From assembly GCA_003162235.1 (NCBI GenBank), contig PMMN01000010.1:401-5513 (forward strand): DNA of 5,113 bases, in the 5' to 3' direction. A program made the translations under genes and the position numbers. The stretch comes from Actinomycetota bacterium (GTDB taxonomy: Bacteria > Actinomycetota > Thermoleophilia > Gaiellales > Gaiellaceae). This document shows positions 1 through 5,113 of this stretch, in pieces (position 1 is the first letter of the stretch; every line of letters begins with the position of its first letter). The notes below the pieces were generated by a model. That model made no database searches and was not told where the DNA came from. It saw only the letters and a list, made by a program, of their open reading frames with translations.

Positions 1-578
1 TGCCCGAAATCACCGGGCTACGCGAGATCTCGGCGAGTGTAGTGCTCGTTGAGCTCGACGGTGTGCTCTGGCGGAAGCTTCCGCTGCTCGCGGCCGCCCG
101 CGCCGGGCTCAGCGTCGGGAAGAGGCTCGAACGGGAAGATCTGCGCTTGCTCCGCCGCGAGCTCCGCCGCGCCGAGGCTCTGACCAAGGCGACTCGAATG
201 CTCGCCCGCCGCCCGCTTCCGCGCGCGCTGCTCGAAGACAGGCTGGAGCAGAAGGGCGTCGCACCGGCCGCCCTGGGAGAGGCGGTCGAGGCGCTTGAGC
301 GGGCGCAGTACCTGAACGACCACTCCTACGCGCTTGGCCGCGCCGAGGGGCTGGCCGAGCGGGGCTACGGCGACTCGGCCGTTCGCTACATCCTCGAGCA
401 GGAGAGGGTGGCATCGGAGCTGGCCGAGGAGGCGATCACCTCGCTCGAGCCGGAGCTGGAGCGGGCGCGGGCAATCGCCCAGGCCATACCCGATCGAAAG
501 AAGCTACTCGGGCGGCTCGTTCGGCGCGGCTTCGATCCCGATGTCATCGAGCAGGTCGCTGAAGCGAGCGAAATCTGA
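1..578 (+). CDS. recX: Regulatory protein RecX (5' end cut at the window edge)
   Basis: RecX binds RecA and the RecA-DNA filament in the cytoplasm and modulates recombination and SOS activity. The frame is open to the window edge. The first two bases (tg) followed by CCC GAA ATC ACC read as the end of an ATG whose A lies one base upstream, giving a protein of about 192 residues beginning MPEITGLRE. The GTG at 42 would cut off a conserved-looking N-terminus, so I do not favour it. After a basic N-terminal region of about 65 residues come the RecX three-helix repeats. The first contains RMLARRPLPRALLEDRLEQK followed by a 'YLND' turn, the 'DD/ND-hsYA' signature of the family. The last contains LLGRLVRRGFDPDVIEQV, matching the typical C-terminal 'L.rRGFd...v' motif. 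recA is expected immediately upstream, outside the window. Length is normal for the family. The exact start depends on sequence not shown. Confidence 0.9.
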   Translation, partial: PEITGLREISASVVLVELDGVLWRKLPLLAAARAGLSVGKRLEREDLRLLRRELRRAEALTKATRMLARRPLPRALLEDRLEQKGVAPAALGEAVEALERAQYLNDHSYALGRAEGLAERGYGDSAVRYILEQERVASELAEEAITSLEPELERARAIAQAIPDRKKLLGRLVRRGFDPDVIEQVAEASEI

Positions 579-619
579 TCCTCGGAGAATGGCTGCGGTC
601 CGCCATCGAGCCGGCTTCG

Positions 620-648
620 CCCCAGGAGTGGAGGACGGCCGCCTGGGG
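620..648 (+). promoter_or_regulatory. Hairpin overlapping the DUF1801 ribosome-binding site
   Basis: CCCCAGG (620-626) and CCTGGGG (642-648) are perfect 7-bp inverted arms around a 15-nt loop. The 3' arm contains the GGGG of the only purine-rich stretch (GGGGAAGAG, 645-653) upstream of the next gene, so folding would mask part of its ribosome-binding site. No T-run follows, so it is not a standard intrinsic terminator. The loop itself carries GGAGG (630-634), which has no start codon at usable distance in the right frame. The inverted repeat is seen directly; a regulatory role is inference. In DNA this GC-rich, a 7-bp repeat could arise by chance. Confidence 0.35.
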
Positions 649-664
649 AAGAGTGTTTGAACCT

Positions 665-1012
665 ATGTCCGCCTTTTCTGAATACCTGTCGCAACTCGAT
701 GAGTCCGATAGAGAGGCGCTGGAGCATGTGTGCGAGCTCGTTCGGCGCCTGGCACCCGAAGCCGAAGAGGGGCAAAGCTATGGGATACCGGCCTTCAAGT
801 ACAAGGGGCGTCCGCTCATCGGCTTCAGGGCAGCGAAGAAGCACCTCAGCCTTTTTCCTTTCGGCTCGGCGGCGGTGGACGAGGTGCGCGGCGAGCTGAC
901 CGGCTTCAATCTCTCCAGCGGGACGATCCGGTTCACGCCTCAGAGGCCGGTCCCGGACTCCGTGCTGGAGAGGCTGGTTCGCTTCAAGCAGCGCGAGATC
1001 GAAGGTAAGTGA
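665..1012 (+). CDS. DUF1801 (YdhG-like) family protein
   Basis: A 115-residue soluble protein with the DUF1801/YdhG fold. This family includes a Bacillus protein described as a frataxin-like iron chaperone, but most members have no known function. Visible family marks are a helical N-terminus (about residues 4-29), then PEAEEGQSYGIPAFKYKGRP (residues 31-50), the 'hlSLFPFG' strand (about 60-67), and the C-terminal 'SSGTIRFTPQRPVP' segment before a final helix rich in Arg/Lys/Glu. I chose the ATG at 665 because relatives usually start 'MS...eYL..Ld' and GGGGAAGAG lies 11 nt upstream of it. An in-frame GTG at 653 (four residues longer) sits inside that purine stretch and is less likely. It follows recX by 86 bp on the same strand and could be cotranscribed with it. 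There is no signal peptide or membrane segment. Family membership is firm; the biochemical role is unknown. Confidence 0.82.
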   Translation: MSAFSEYLSQLDESDREALEHVCELVRRLAPEAEEGQSYGIPAFKYKGRPLIGFRAAKKHLSLFPFGSAAVDEVRGELTGFNLSSGTIRFTPQRPVPDSVLERLVRFKQREIEGK

Positions 1013-1015
1013 TCA
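1010..1015. other. Abutting stop codons of convergent genes (TGATCA)
   Basis: The TGA stop of the plus-strand DUF1801 gene (1010-1012) touches the TGA stop of the minus-strand glycoside hydrolase gene (1013-1015), forming the palindrome TGATCA. There is therefore no intergenic DNA for a terminator on either side, and each transcript must run into the other gene as antisense before ending. Seen directly. Confidence 0.9.
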
Positions 1016-2272
1016 AACCGCCGCGGCCATCTCGACGGCCAACGTCGCCCAGCCGAAGCGATCGGCGCCCACCGGCTCTCCGACGCTTGCGCTGAAGAAC
1101 TCGTTGAAGCCGCCGCGCTCGATGCAGTCGAGTGAGCGCTCGGCCAGGTGCGCAGCCAGGCGCGTCTCGCCGTGGCGGACGAGCCCCTGCCAGAGAAACC
1201 AGTTCGTGTTCATGGAGAGAGGCCCGCGCCAGATCAGGCGTTTGCCGCCCAGGCGGGAGTCCTCACTGTAGGTCGCCTCGTCCAGGGCCACCGAGGGGAC
1301 GGGAAAGGGCGTCCAGAATTCGTTCGCGGCGGTCAAATGCTCAAGCAGGCGCTCCGTCATTTCGGGCGGGAGATCCTCGAGCAGGAGCGGTAGCAGGCAC
1401 TGGATCGTCTTGACCGTCGGTCGACTCTCGTCGGCGCCGTCTAGGTTGAAGAAGAGACCGCGGTCTGCGTCCCAGGAGCGCTCGAGCAGGGTTTGCAGCG
1501 CCTGCGCCCGTTTCTGCTCGGCCCAATCGCCGAGATCCGATCGACCCGCAAGTTCGGCCAGGCGCTTGAGCGCCGCCAGGTTGTCGATCCAAATCGTGTT
1601 CACGAGCACGTCCTCGCAGTGCCAGCCGCGGGCGAAGATGCGATCGAGATCGTAGCCGCGCAGTTTGTTGGCGAGCTTGACGCGGCCGAGCGCGCGCAGG
1701 ATGCTCTTCGGTCGCGCCGGGTCGGCGCCGAGCGAACGGTCGTAGGCCGGGCTGTAATCGAGTCCCGTCTCGTACTGGCAGATAGTCGAGATCAGCCCGT
1801 CGCGATCGGGATCGCGCCGCTCGGCGAGGTAAAGGTAATAACGCTCCAGCCGCGGGAGAGCGTCGTCGAGGAAATCGTCCACGCCGGCCTGAACGAGCCG
1901 CTCGACCGCCGTCGCGAGAACGGGCGGCTGAGTGAGAGCGCTCGTCCAGGGCCGCTTCTGACGGAAACGCCAACCATCCGCGCTCTCGAGGTAGTGCCAG
2001 AAGTGCTTGCGCAGGCCTTCCGACCGCCAGAACACCATGTGCGGTACGAGACCGTCCGCGTGCTGCCAATGCAGGATCGAGCGTAGCTCGTCGCAAGCGC
2101 GCGTCAGATCGAAGTGAGACCAGACGATGGCGTGGAAGCAGGAGTCCCAGAGCCACTGATGGGGATAGACGCTGCGGGAGGGAACCGAGTAGCGCCAGGT
2201 CTCGCCCTCGTACTCGACCAGCTCGGTGTTCGCCTGGAGTAGGGAGTGCGCGGCGTCGAGCAGCGAGTCCAC
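1013..2272 (-). CDS. Glycoside hydrolase, GH63 / mannosylglycerate hydrolase (MGH1)-like
   Basis: A 419-residue protein resembling the (alpha/alpha)6-barrel catalytic domain of GH63-type enzymes, especially bacterial mannosylglycerate/glucosylglycerate hydrolases. These retaining-fold relatives invert alpha-glycosidic bonds in small compatible solutes or oligosaccharides. Key segments are YPHQWLWDSCFHAI (residues 36-49), DGLVPHMVFW (73-82), YETGLDYSPAYD (167-178), WRGPLSMNTNWFLWQGL (348-364) and GGFNEFFSASVGEPVGADRF (387-406). By family analogy Asp172 is the likely general acid and Glu391 the likely base; this assignment is inference. There is no signal peptide, so it should act in the cytoplasm on an imported or stored sugar. 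The start is the GTG at 2270-2272: the frame closes upstream at a TAG (2300-2302), with no other usual start between. No ribosome-binding site is visible, but a TAGTAT box lies 7 nt upstream. It is oriented against all its neighbours and splits recX from miaB, suggesting it was inserted into that block. Exact substrate cannot be told from sequence alone. Confidence 0.8.
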   Translation of the reverse strand: MDSLLDAAHSLLQANTELVEYEGETWRYSVPSRSVYPHQWLWDSCFHAIVWSHFDLTRACDELRSILHWQHADGLVPHMVFWRSEGLRKHFWHYLESADGWRFRQKRPWTSALTQPPVLATAVERLVQAGVDDFLDDALPRLERYYLYLAERRDPDRDGLISTICQYETGLDYSPAYDRSLGADPARPKSILRALGRVKLANKLRGYDLDRIFARGWHCEDVLVNTIWIDNLAALKRLAELAGRSDLGDWAEQKRAQALQTLLERSWDADRGLFFNLDGADESRPTVKTIQCLLPLLLEDLPPEMTERLLEHLTAANEFWTPFPVPSVALDEATYSEDSRLGGKRLIWRGPLSMNTNWFLWQGLVRHGETRLAAHLAERSLDCIERGGFNEFFSASVGEPVGADRFGWATLAVEMAAAV

Positions 2273-2279
2273 GTCGCCA

Positions 2280-2285
2280 ATACTA
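2280..2285 (-). promoter_or_regulatory. Candidate -10 box for a leaderless glycoside hydrolase transcript
   Basis: On the minus strand TAGTAT fits the actinobacterial TANNNT -10 pattern and ends 7 nt before the GTG start at 2272. Transcription would then begin at or next to the start codon. No Shine-Dalgarno sequence precedes this GTG, which agrees with a leaderless message. I find no convincing -35 hexamer. The motif is short, so this remains a prediction. Confidence 0.4.
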
Positions 2286-2286
2286 A

Positions 2287-2313
2287 GAGCACCGCTACCC
2301 TAAGCCGGTGCTC
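2287..2313. repeat. 8-bp inverted repeat across the divergent promoter region, possible operator
   Basis: GAGCACCG (2287-2294) and CGGTGCTC (2306-2313) are perfect inverted arms with an 11-bp spacer and a centre-to-centre distance of 19 bp. The right arm covers the miaB GTG start (2308-2310), and the spacer contains most of the candidate miaB -10 box. A dimeric regulator bound here would touch both divergent promoters. If miaB mRNA is leaderless, the repeat cannot act as an RNA hairpin, so a DNA-level role is more likely. Repeat seen directly; operator function inferred. Confidence 0.4.
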
Positions 2314-2320
2314 CGCTACC
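2292..2320 (+). repeat. Direct repeat CCGCTACC, two copies 21 bp apart
   Basis: CCGCTACC occurs at 2292-2299 and again at 2313-2320. The 21-bp period equals about two turns of the helix, so both copies face the same side of the DNA. The repeat is interleaved with the inverted repeat at 2287-2313, and its second copy lies inside the first codons of miaB, where coding constraint could explain it in part. Confidence 0.35.
2296..2301 (+). promoter_or_regulatory. Candidate -10 box for a leaderless miaB operon transcript
   Basis: TACCCT fits the TANNNT pattern and ends 6 nt before the miaB GTG start. There is no ribosome-binding site between them (AAGCCG), as expected for a leaderless message. The upstream TAA in frame (2284-2286) leaves GTG 2308 as the only sensible start. 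No clear -35 element is present. The match to the canonical TATAAT is weak. Confidence 0.35.
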
Positions 2321-3621
2321 ACGTCACGACCTTCGGCTGCCAGATGAACGCCCACGACTCGGAGCGGATCCGGGGCATGCTCGAAGAGCTTGGGCTGGGA
2401 GAGGCGCCCGAGCTCGAGCAGGCGGACGTCATGGTGTTCAACACCTGCACGATCCGCGAGAAGGCCGAGTCGCGCCTGGCGGCGCACCTGGCGCTGGCGA
2501 AGACGATCAAGGACGCCGACCCCGGGCGCCTGCTCGCGGTTGGGGGTTGCTTCGCGGAGGTTCAGCGCGAGCGCCTGTTCGAGCAGTTCCCGCAGGTTGA
2601 CTTCGCCTTCGGCCCGGGCTCGATTGCGACGCTCGGTGAGTGGCTGGCGGTCGAGCGAAACGGCGGTGCGAGCGGAAGTTTCGGCACCGGCGCGCAGCGT
2701 AGGTTCGCCGCGGAGCTTCCGGGCCGGCGCGAGCGAGCCTTTCAAGCCTGGGTGCAGATTTCGATGGGTTGCAATTCGGTCTGCTCGTACTGCATCGTCC
2801 CGACCGTGCGCGGCAAGGAGATGAGCCGCGCGCCGGGCGAGGTTCTGGCGGAGGTCGAGAGCCTGGCCGTAGAAGGGGTGCGCGAGATCACGCTCCTCGG
2901 CCAGAACGTCAACTCCTATGGCCGCGACCTAACTGCGGTCGAGCGTACGACCTTCGCCGAGCTTCTGCGCGCCTGCAACCGGGTCGAGGGAATCGAGCGG
3001 ATCCGCTTCACGAGTCCCCATCCAAAGGACTTCCGTGGCGACGTGATCGCCGCCATGGCCGAGTGCGACTCGGTTTGCGAGCACGCGCACCTCCCTGCCC
3101 AGTCGGGCTCCAGTCGTATTCTCAGGGCGATGCGTCGCACCTACGACCGAGGTCGCTTCCTCGCCCTCGTCGCCGAGATGCGCGCGGCGATTCCCGACCT
3201 GGCGATCACGACCGATCTGATTGTCGGCTTCCCCGGCGAGACGGACGAGGACTTCGCCCAGACGCTGAGCCTGGTCGAGGAGGCCGGCTTCGACGCTGCC
3301 TATACCTTCGTCTATTCGCCGCGCTATGACACCGAGGCGGCCTCGCTTCCCGGCCAGGTGCCGGAAGACGTCAAGCGTGAGCGGATCGAGCGGCTGATCG
3401 AGCTGGTGCAGGCGACCGCGAACGAGCGGAACGAGCGACGCGTCGGCGGCGTCGAGCAAGTGCTGGTAGAGGGCAGGAGCCGCACCGACGATTCACTACT
3501 GCGCGGACGCACGCGCCGGAACACGACCGTCAACTTCACCGGCAGGAGCGAACCGGGCGAGCTCGTCGCGGTTGAGATCGAGGGCGCGACGTCTACGACG
3601 TTGCGCGGTCGCGAGATATGA
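2308..3621 (+). CDS. miaB: tRNA-2-methylthio-N6-dimethylallyladenosine synthase MiaB
   Basis: A radical-SAM methylthiotransferase that adds a methylthio group to C2 of N6-isopentenyladenosine-37 in tRNAs reading UNN codons, using two [4Fe-4S] clusters. At 437 residues it has normal length and all three domains. The N-terminal methylthiotransferase domain has cluster cysteines C11 (TFGCQMN), C47 (NTCTIREKAE) and C81 (GGCFAE). The radical-SAM core has C155-x3-C159-x2-C162 (GCNSVCSYC), then LLGQNVNSYG (196-205), LPAQSGSSRILRAMRRTY (262-279) and TDLIVGFPGETDEDF (302-316). A C-terminal TRAM domain of about 60 residues follows from near residue 375. 'TFGCQMN' and 'GQNVNSYG' separate it from RimO and MtaB. 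The start is GTG 2308, fixed by an in-frame TAA at 2284. It heads the miaB-miaA-dapF operon and shares ATGA with miaA. No key residue is missing, so it should be active. Confidence 0.96.
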   Translation: MLRYHVTTFGCQMNAHDSERIRGMLEELGLGEAPELEQADVMVFNTCTIREKAESRLAAHLALAKTIKDADPGRLLAVGGCFAEVQRERLFEQFPQVDFAFGPGSIATLGEWLAVERNGGASGSFGTGAQRRFAAELPGRRERAFQAWVQISMGCNSVCSYCIVPTVRGKEMSRAPGEVLAEVESLAVEGVREITLLGQNVNSYGRDLTAVERTTFAELLRACNRVEGIERIRFTSPHPKDFRGDVIAAMAECDSVCEHAHLPAQSGSSRILRAMRRTYDRGRFLALVAEMRAAIPDLAITTDLIVGFPGETDEDFAQTLSLVEEAGFDAAYTFVYSPRYDTEAASLPGQVPEDVKRERIERLIELVQATANERNERRVGGVEQVLVEGRSRTDDSLLRGRTRRNTTVNFTGRSEPGELVAVEIEGATSTTLRGREI

Positions 3622-4535
3622 GCTCGGACGACCACGTTCCGGCGATGCTTGCGATCTTCGGGCCGACGGCGAGCGGTAAGAGCGCCGTGGCCGAGGCGGT
3701 CGCCGCGCGTCTCGACGGCGAGCTGGTCTCGGCCGACGCGATGCAGGTATACCGAGATCTCCCCATCCTGACCAACCAGTCAGCCGCACGCCTGGTCGGG
3801 ATCTGGCCGCTTGATCACGAGGCCTCAGTGGGCGAGTACGCCAAGCTGGCGCATGCAGCTATAGACGAGATTTTTGCCGCCGCCCGCACCCCGATCATCG
3901 TCGGGGGCACCGGGCTCTACCTTCGAGCTGCACTGGCCGAGATCGAGCTGCCACCGGCGCCCGAGCCGGGTGCGCGCGAGCGCTGGCAGAAGACTTACGA
4001 CGAACTCGGGCCGGAGCGGGCGCATGAGCTTCTCACGGATCTCGATCCGGTCGCTGCCGCGAGAGTTCACGCGAACGACAGGCGCCGGGTTGTGCGGGCG
4101 CTCGAGCTGAACGAGGCCGGACATTCGCTGGTGCGGGTAGATAGCCGGCTCTGGTCGGGAGCGATGCGTCATCCGACACTCGTCTTCGGACTAGAGCTCG
4201 AACGCTCGCTGCTCGACCACAGGATCGAGCGGAGAACGAAGGCGATGTTTGAGCTCGGCGTGGGCAAGGAAGTCCAAACGGCGCTGGAAAATCCGCTTTC
4301 TCTAACCGCGCGTAGAGTGATGGGCTTGCGCGAGGTGGCCGAGCTCGCGCCGGAGCAGGCGATCGAGGCGATCGTCCTGCGCACGCGCCGCTACGCTGCC
4401 TACCAGCGGAAGTGGATGCGCCGTATTCCCGGGCTGATTAGAGTCAATGCCAACCGATCCCCCGAAGAGGTCGCAGATGAAATTGTCGAAGTGGCACGGA
4501 CTGGGAAACGACTACCTGCTCCTGGAGCAGTCTGA
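3618..4535 (+). CDS. miaA: tRNA dimethylallyltransferase MiaA
   Basis: Transfers the dimethylallyl group from DMAPP to N6 of A37 in tRNAs reading UNN codons, giving the i6A that MiaB then modifies. The 305-residue protein has the P-loop GPTASGKS (15-22), SADAMQVYRDLPILTNQ (38-54), IIVGGTGLYLRA (93-104), NDRRRVVRALE (153-163) and a C-terminal YAAYQRKWMRR (259-269) in place of the usual 'YAKRQ.TWFR'. The common 'GTAKPT...vpHHLId' stretch after the DMAPP loop is replaced by a shorter TNQSAARLVGIWPLDHE, keeping only one of the two His. I believe this form is found in related actinobacterial lineages, but could not check. The ATG overlaps the miaB stop (ATGA), so translational coupling is likely and no strong ribosome-binding site is needed. 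A second ATG at 3645 lies just before the P-loop and is possible. The 3' end overlaps dapF by 59 nt. Confidence 0.94.
   Translation: MSSDDHVPAMLAIFGPTASGKSAVAEAVAARLDGELVSADAMQVYRDLPILTNQSAARLVGIWPLDHEASVGEYAKLAHAAIDEIFAAARTPIIVGGTGLYLRAALAEIELPPAPEPGARERWQKTYDELGPERAHELLTDLDPVAAARVHANDRRRVVRALELNEAGHSLVRVDSRLWSGAMRHPTLVFGLELERSLLDHRIERRTKAMFELGVGKEVQTALENPLSLTARRVMGLREVAELAPEQAIEAIVLRTRRYAAYQRKWMRRIPGLIRVNANRSPEEVADEIVEVARTGKRLPAPGAV
4464..4470 (+). promoter_or_regulatory. Ribosome-binding site of dapF, inside miaA
   Basis: GAAGAGG ends 6 nt before the ATG at 4477 and lies within the miaA coding sequence. It supports a dapF start inside miaA, which the protein also demands because HGLGND must lie near the N-terminus. 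Confidence 0.65.
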
Positions 4536-5113
4536 GCCTGCGCTCGAGCTTACGCCCGAGCGTGTTAGGAAGCTCTGCGACTACCACTTCGGAGTCGGCT
4601 CCGACGGCATCGTCGAGGTCGTCTCGATGAGCGGCGACGAGGTCGAGGTGAAGATCTGGAACCCCGACGGCTCGCTCGCCGAGCTTTCCGGTAACGGCGT
4701 TAGGATCGCCGCGCGCTGGCTGGCACGCCGGAATGCCCGCGCTCAGGTGCGCGTGCGCGTTGGCGAGCGGTCGGTCGAGGCGCACATGTTAGGCGGACTC
4801 GAGGTCGAGATGGAGATGGGCGACGTGACCGTCGGCGAGCCGGAGAAGCTCGAGGTCGGCGGCGAGGAGATCGAGTTCGTCCCCGTCTCGGTCGGTAACC
4901 CGCACGCCGTCATCCGGCGCGATCCCGAGCGCTCGGAGCTGCTCCGATTAGGGCCGCTGGTCGAGCGCCACCCGCGCTTCCCGGAGCGCACCAACGTCCA
5001 GCTCGTCTACGTCGACGGCCCGCACGAGATCACCGTCGCCGTCTGGGAACGGGGCGCAGGGGAGACGCTGGCCTCGGGCACCAGCTCGGTGGCGGCCGCC
5101 TCGACGTCGATCG
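4477..5113 (+). CDS. dapF: Diaminopimelate epimerase-family protein with both catalytic Cys replaced by Ser (3' end cut)
   Basis: DapF converts LL- to meso-diaminopimelate for lysine and peptidoglycan synthesis, using two cysteines as acid/base pair. The 212 codons visible cover most of a protein expected near 270 residues. Against my recollection of the Haemophilus influenzae enzyme, binding residues are kept: N11 (HGLGNDY), N62 (NPDGS), N141 (VGNPHAV), N173 (RFPERTN) and E191-R192 (WERGAGET). The catalytic Cys73 position is S71 (ELSGNGVR, codon tcc 4687-4689), and the Cys217 position is S200 (LASGTSS, codon tcg 5074-5076). The only visible cysteine, C34 (LCDYHFGVGSDG), is a non-catalytic site. 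The frame has no stop or shift. The start is ATG 4477 with GAAGAGG 6 nt upstream; it overlaps miaA by 59 nt in another frame, so it is cotranscribed. Family assignment is firm. Whether it epimerizes DAP is open: Ser/Ser catalysis, another substrate, or inactivity are all possible. Confidence 0.9.
   Translation, partial: MKLSKWHGLGNDYLLLEQSEPALELTPERVRKLCDYHFGVGSDGIVEVVSMSGDEVEVKIWNPDGSLAELSGNGVRIAARWLARRNARAQVRVRVGERSVEAHMLGGLEVEMEMGDVTVGEPEKLEVGGEEIEFVPVSVGNPHAVIRRDPERSELLRLGPLVERHPRFPERTNVQLVYVDGPHEITVAVWERGAGETLASGTSSVAAASTSI

Noticed and set aside
589..606. ATGGC-N8-GCCAT hairpin after recX as a terminator
   Set aside because: The stem is only 5 bp with an 8-nt loop and no T-run; too weak to call.
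653..655. GTG at 653 as the start of the DUF1801 gene
   Set aside because: It falls inside the purine-rich stretch that serves as ribosome-binding site for the ATG at 665 and leaves only about 3 nt of spacing.
386..844. 152-codon minus-strand open frame spanning recX and the DUF1801 gene
   Set aside because: It runs antisense across two supported genes and their gap; the translation shows no domain.
1493..2086. 197-codon plus-strand open frame opposite the glycoside hydrolase gene
   Set aside because: It lies wholly antisense to a gene with clear family motifs, its protein resembles no family I know, and long open frames on the opposite strand are expected at this GC content.
2104..2745. 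213-codon minus-strand open frame crossing the divergent gap into miaB
   Set aside because: It overlaps both the glycoside hydrolase start and the miaB N-terminal domain; the low-complexity Arg/Ala/Leu-rich translation looks like a shadow.
2929..3459. 176-codon minus-strand open frame inside miaB
   Set aside because: It is antisense to the conserved radical-SAM core, with no recognisable domain or ribosome-binding site.
4477..5113. dapF as a pseudogene
   Set aside because: The frame is intact with no stop or shift through 212 codons, and binding residues are conserved; only the two catalytic cysteines differ, so 'variant' is better supported than 'broken'.

Overview
The window is a GC-rich bacterial chromosome segment with five protein-coding genes packed almost end to end. 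Several genes start with GTG. The order recX ... miaB-miaA-dapF is the arrangement known from Actinomycetota, where recA normally precedes recX and hflX/lexA often follow dapF. The gene sequences, GC content and a variant MiaA motif suggest a deep-branching actinobacterium such as a Thermoleophilia/Solirubrobacterales-like lineage. That taxon call is inference from memory of the families. I saw no tRNA, rRNA, CRISPR array, insertion sequence or phage gene.

Layout. (1) Positions 1-578, plus strand: recX, a RecA regulator, missing only its first base or so at the window edge. (2) Positions 665-1012, plus: a small DUF1801/YdhG-family protein. An 86-bp gap separates it from recX, and the gap holds a hairpin that pairs with its ribosome-binding site. 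(3) Positions 1013-2272, minus: a 419-residue cytoplasmic (alpha/alpha)6-barrel glycoside hydrolase of the GH63/mannosylglycerate-hydrolase-like type. It converges on the DUF1801 gene with no intergenic base. It also interrupts the recX-miaB neighbourhood. (4) A 35-bp divergent gap at 2273-2307 between two GTG starts. Both starts look leaderless, and the gap and the start of miaB carry an inverted repeat and a two-turn direct repeat. (5) Positions 2308-3621, miaB; 3618-4535, miaA; 4477 to the window end, dapF (cut at the 3' end). These three overlap each other and are surely one operon.

How the genes fit together. MiaA isopentenylates A37 of tRNAs that read UNN codons, and MiaB then methylthiolates the same base, so their coupling makes sense. 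dapF, in the same transcript, belongs to lysine/peptidoglycan diaminopimelate synthesis. RecX acts on RecA filaments. The DUF1801 protein and the glycoside hydrolase have no evident functional tie to the rest.

The most interesting observation is in dapF. Every substrate-binding residue I can align is present, but both catalytic cysteines of diaminopimelate epimerase are serine (Ser71 and Ser200). The frame is otherwise intact. This is either a lineage-specific Ser/Ser variant, an enzyme with a different reaction, or a silenced paralogue. The second point of interest is the compact divergent control region at 2273-2320. I did not see a wholly new multi-gene system in this window.
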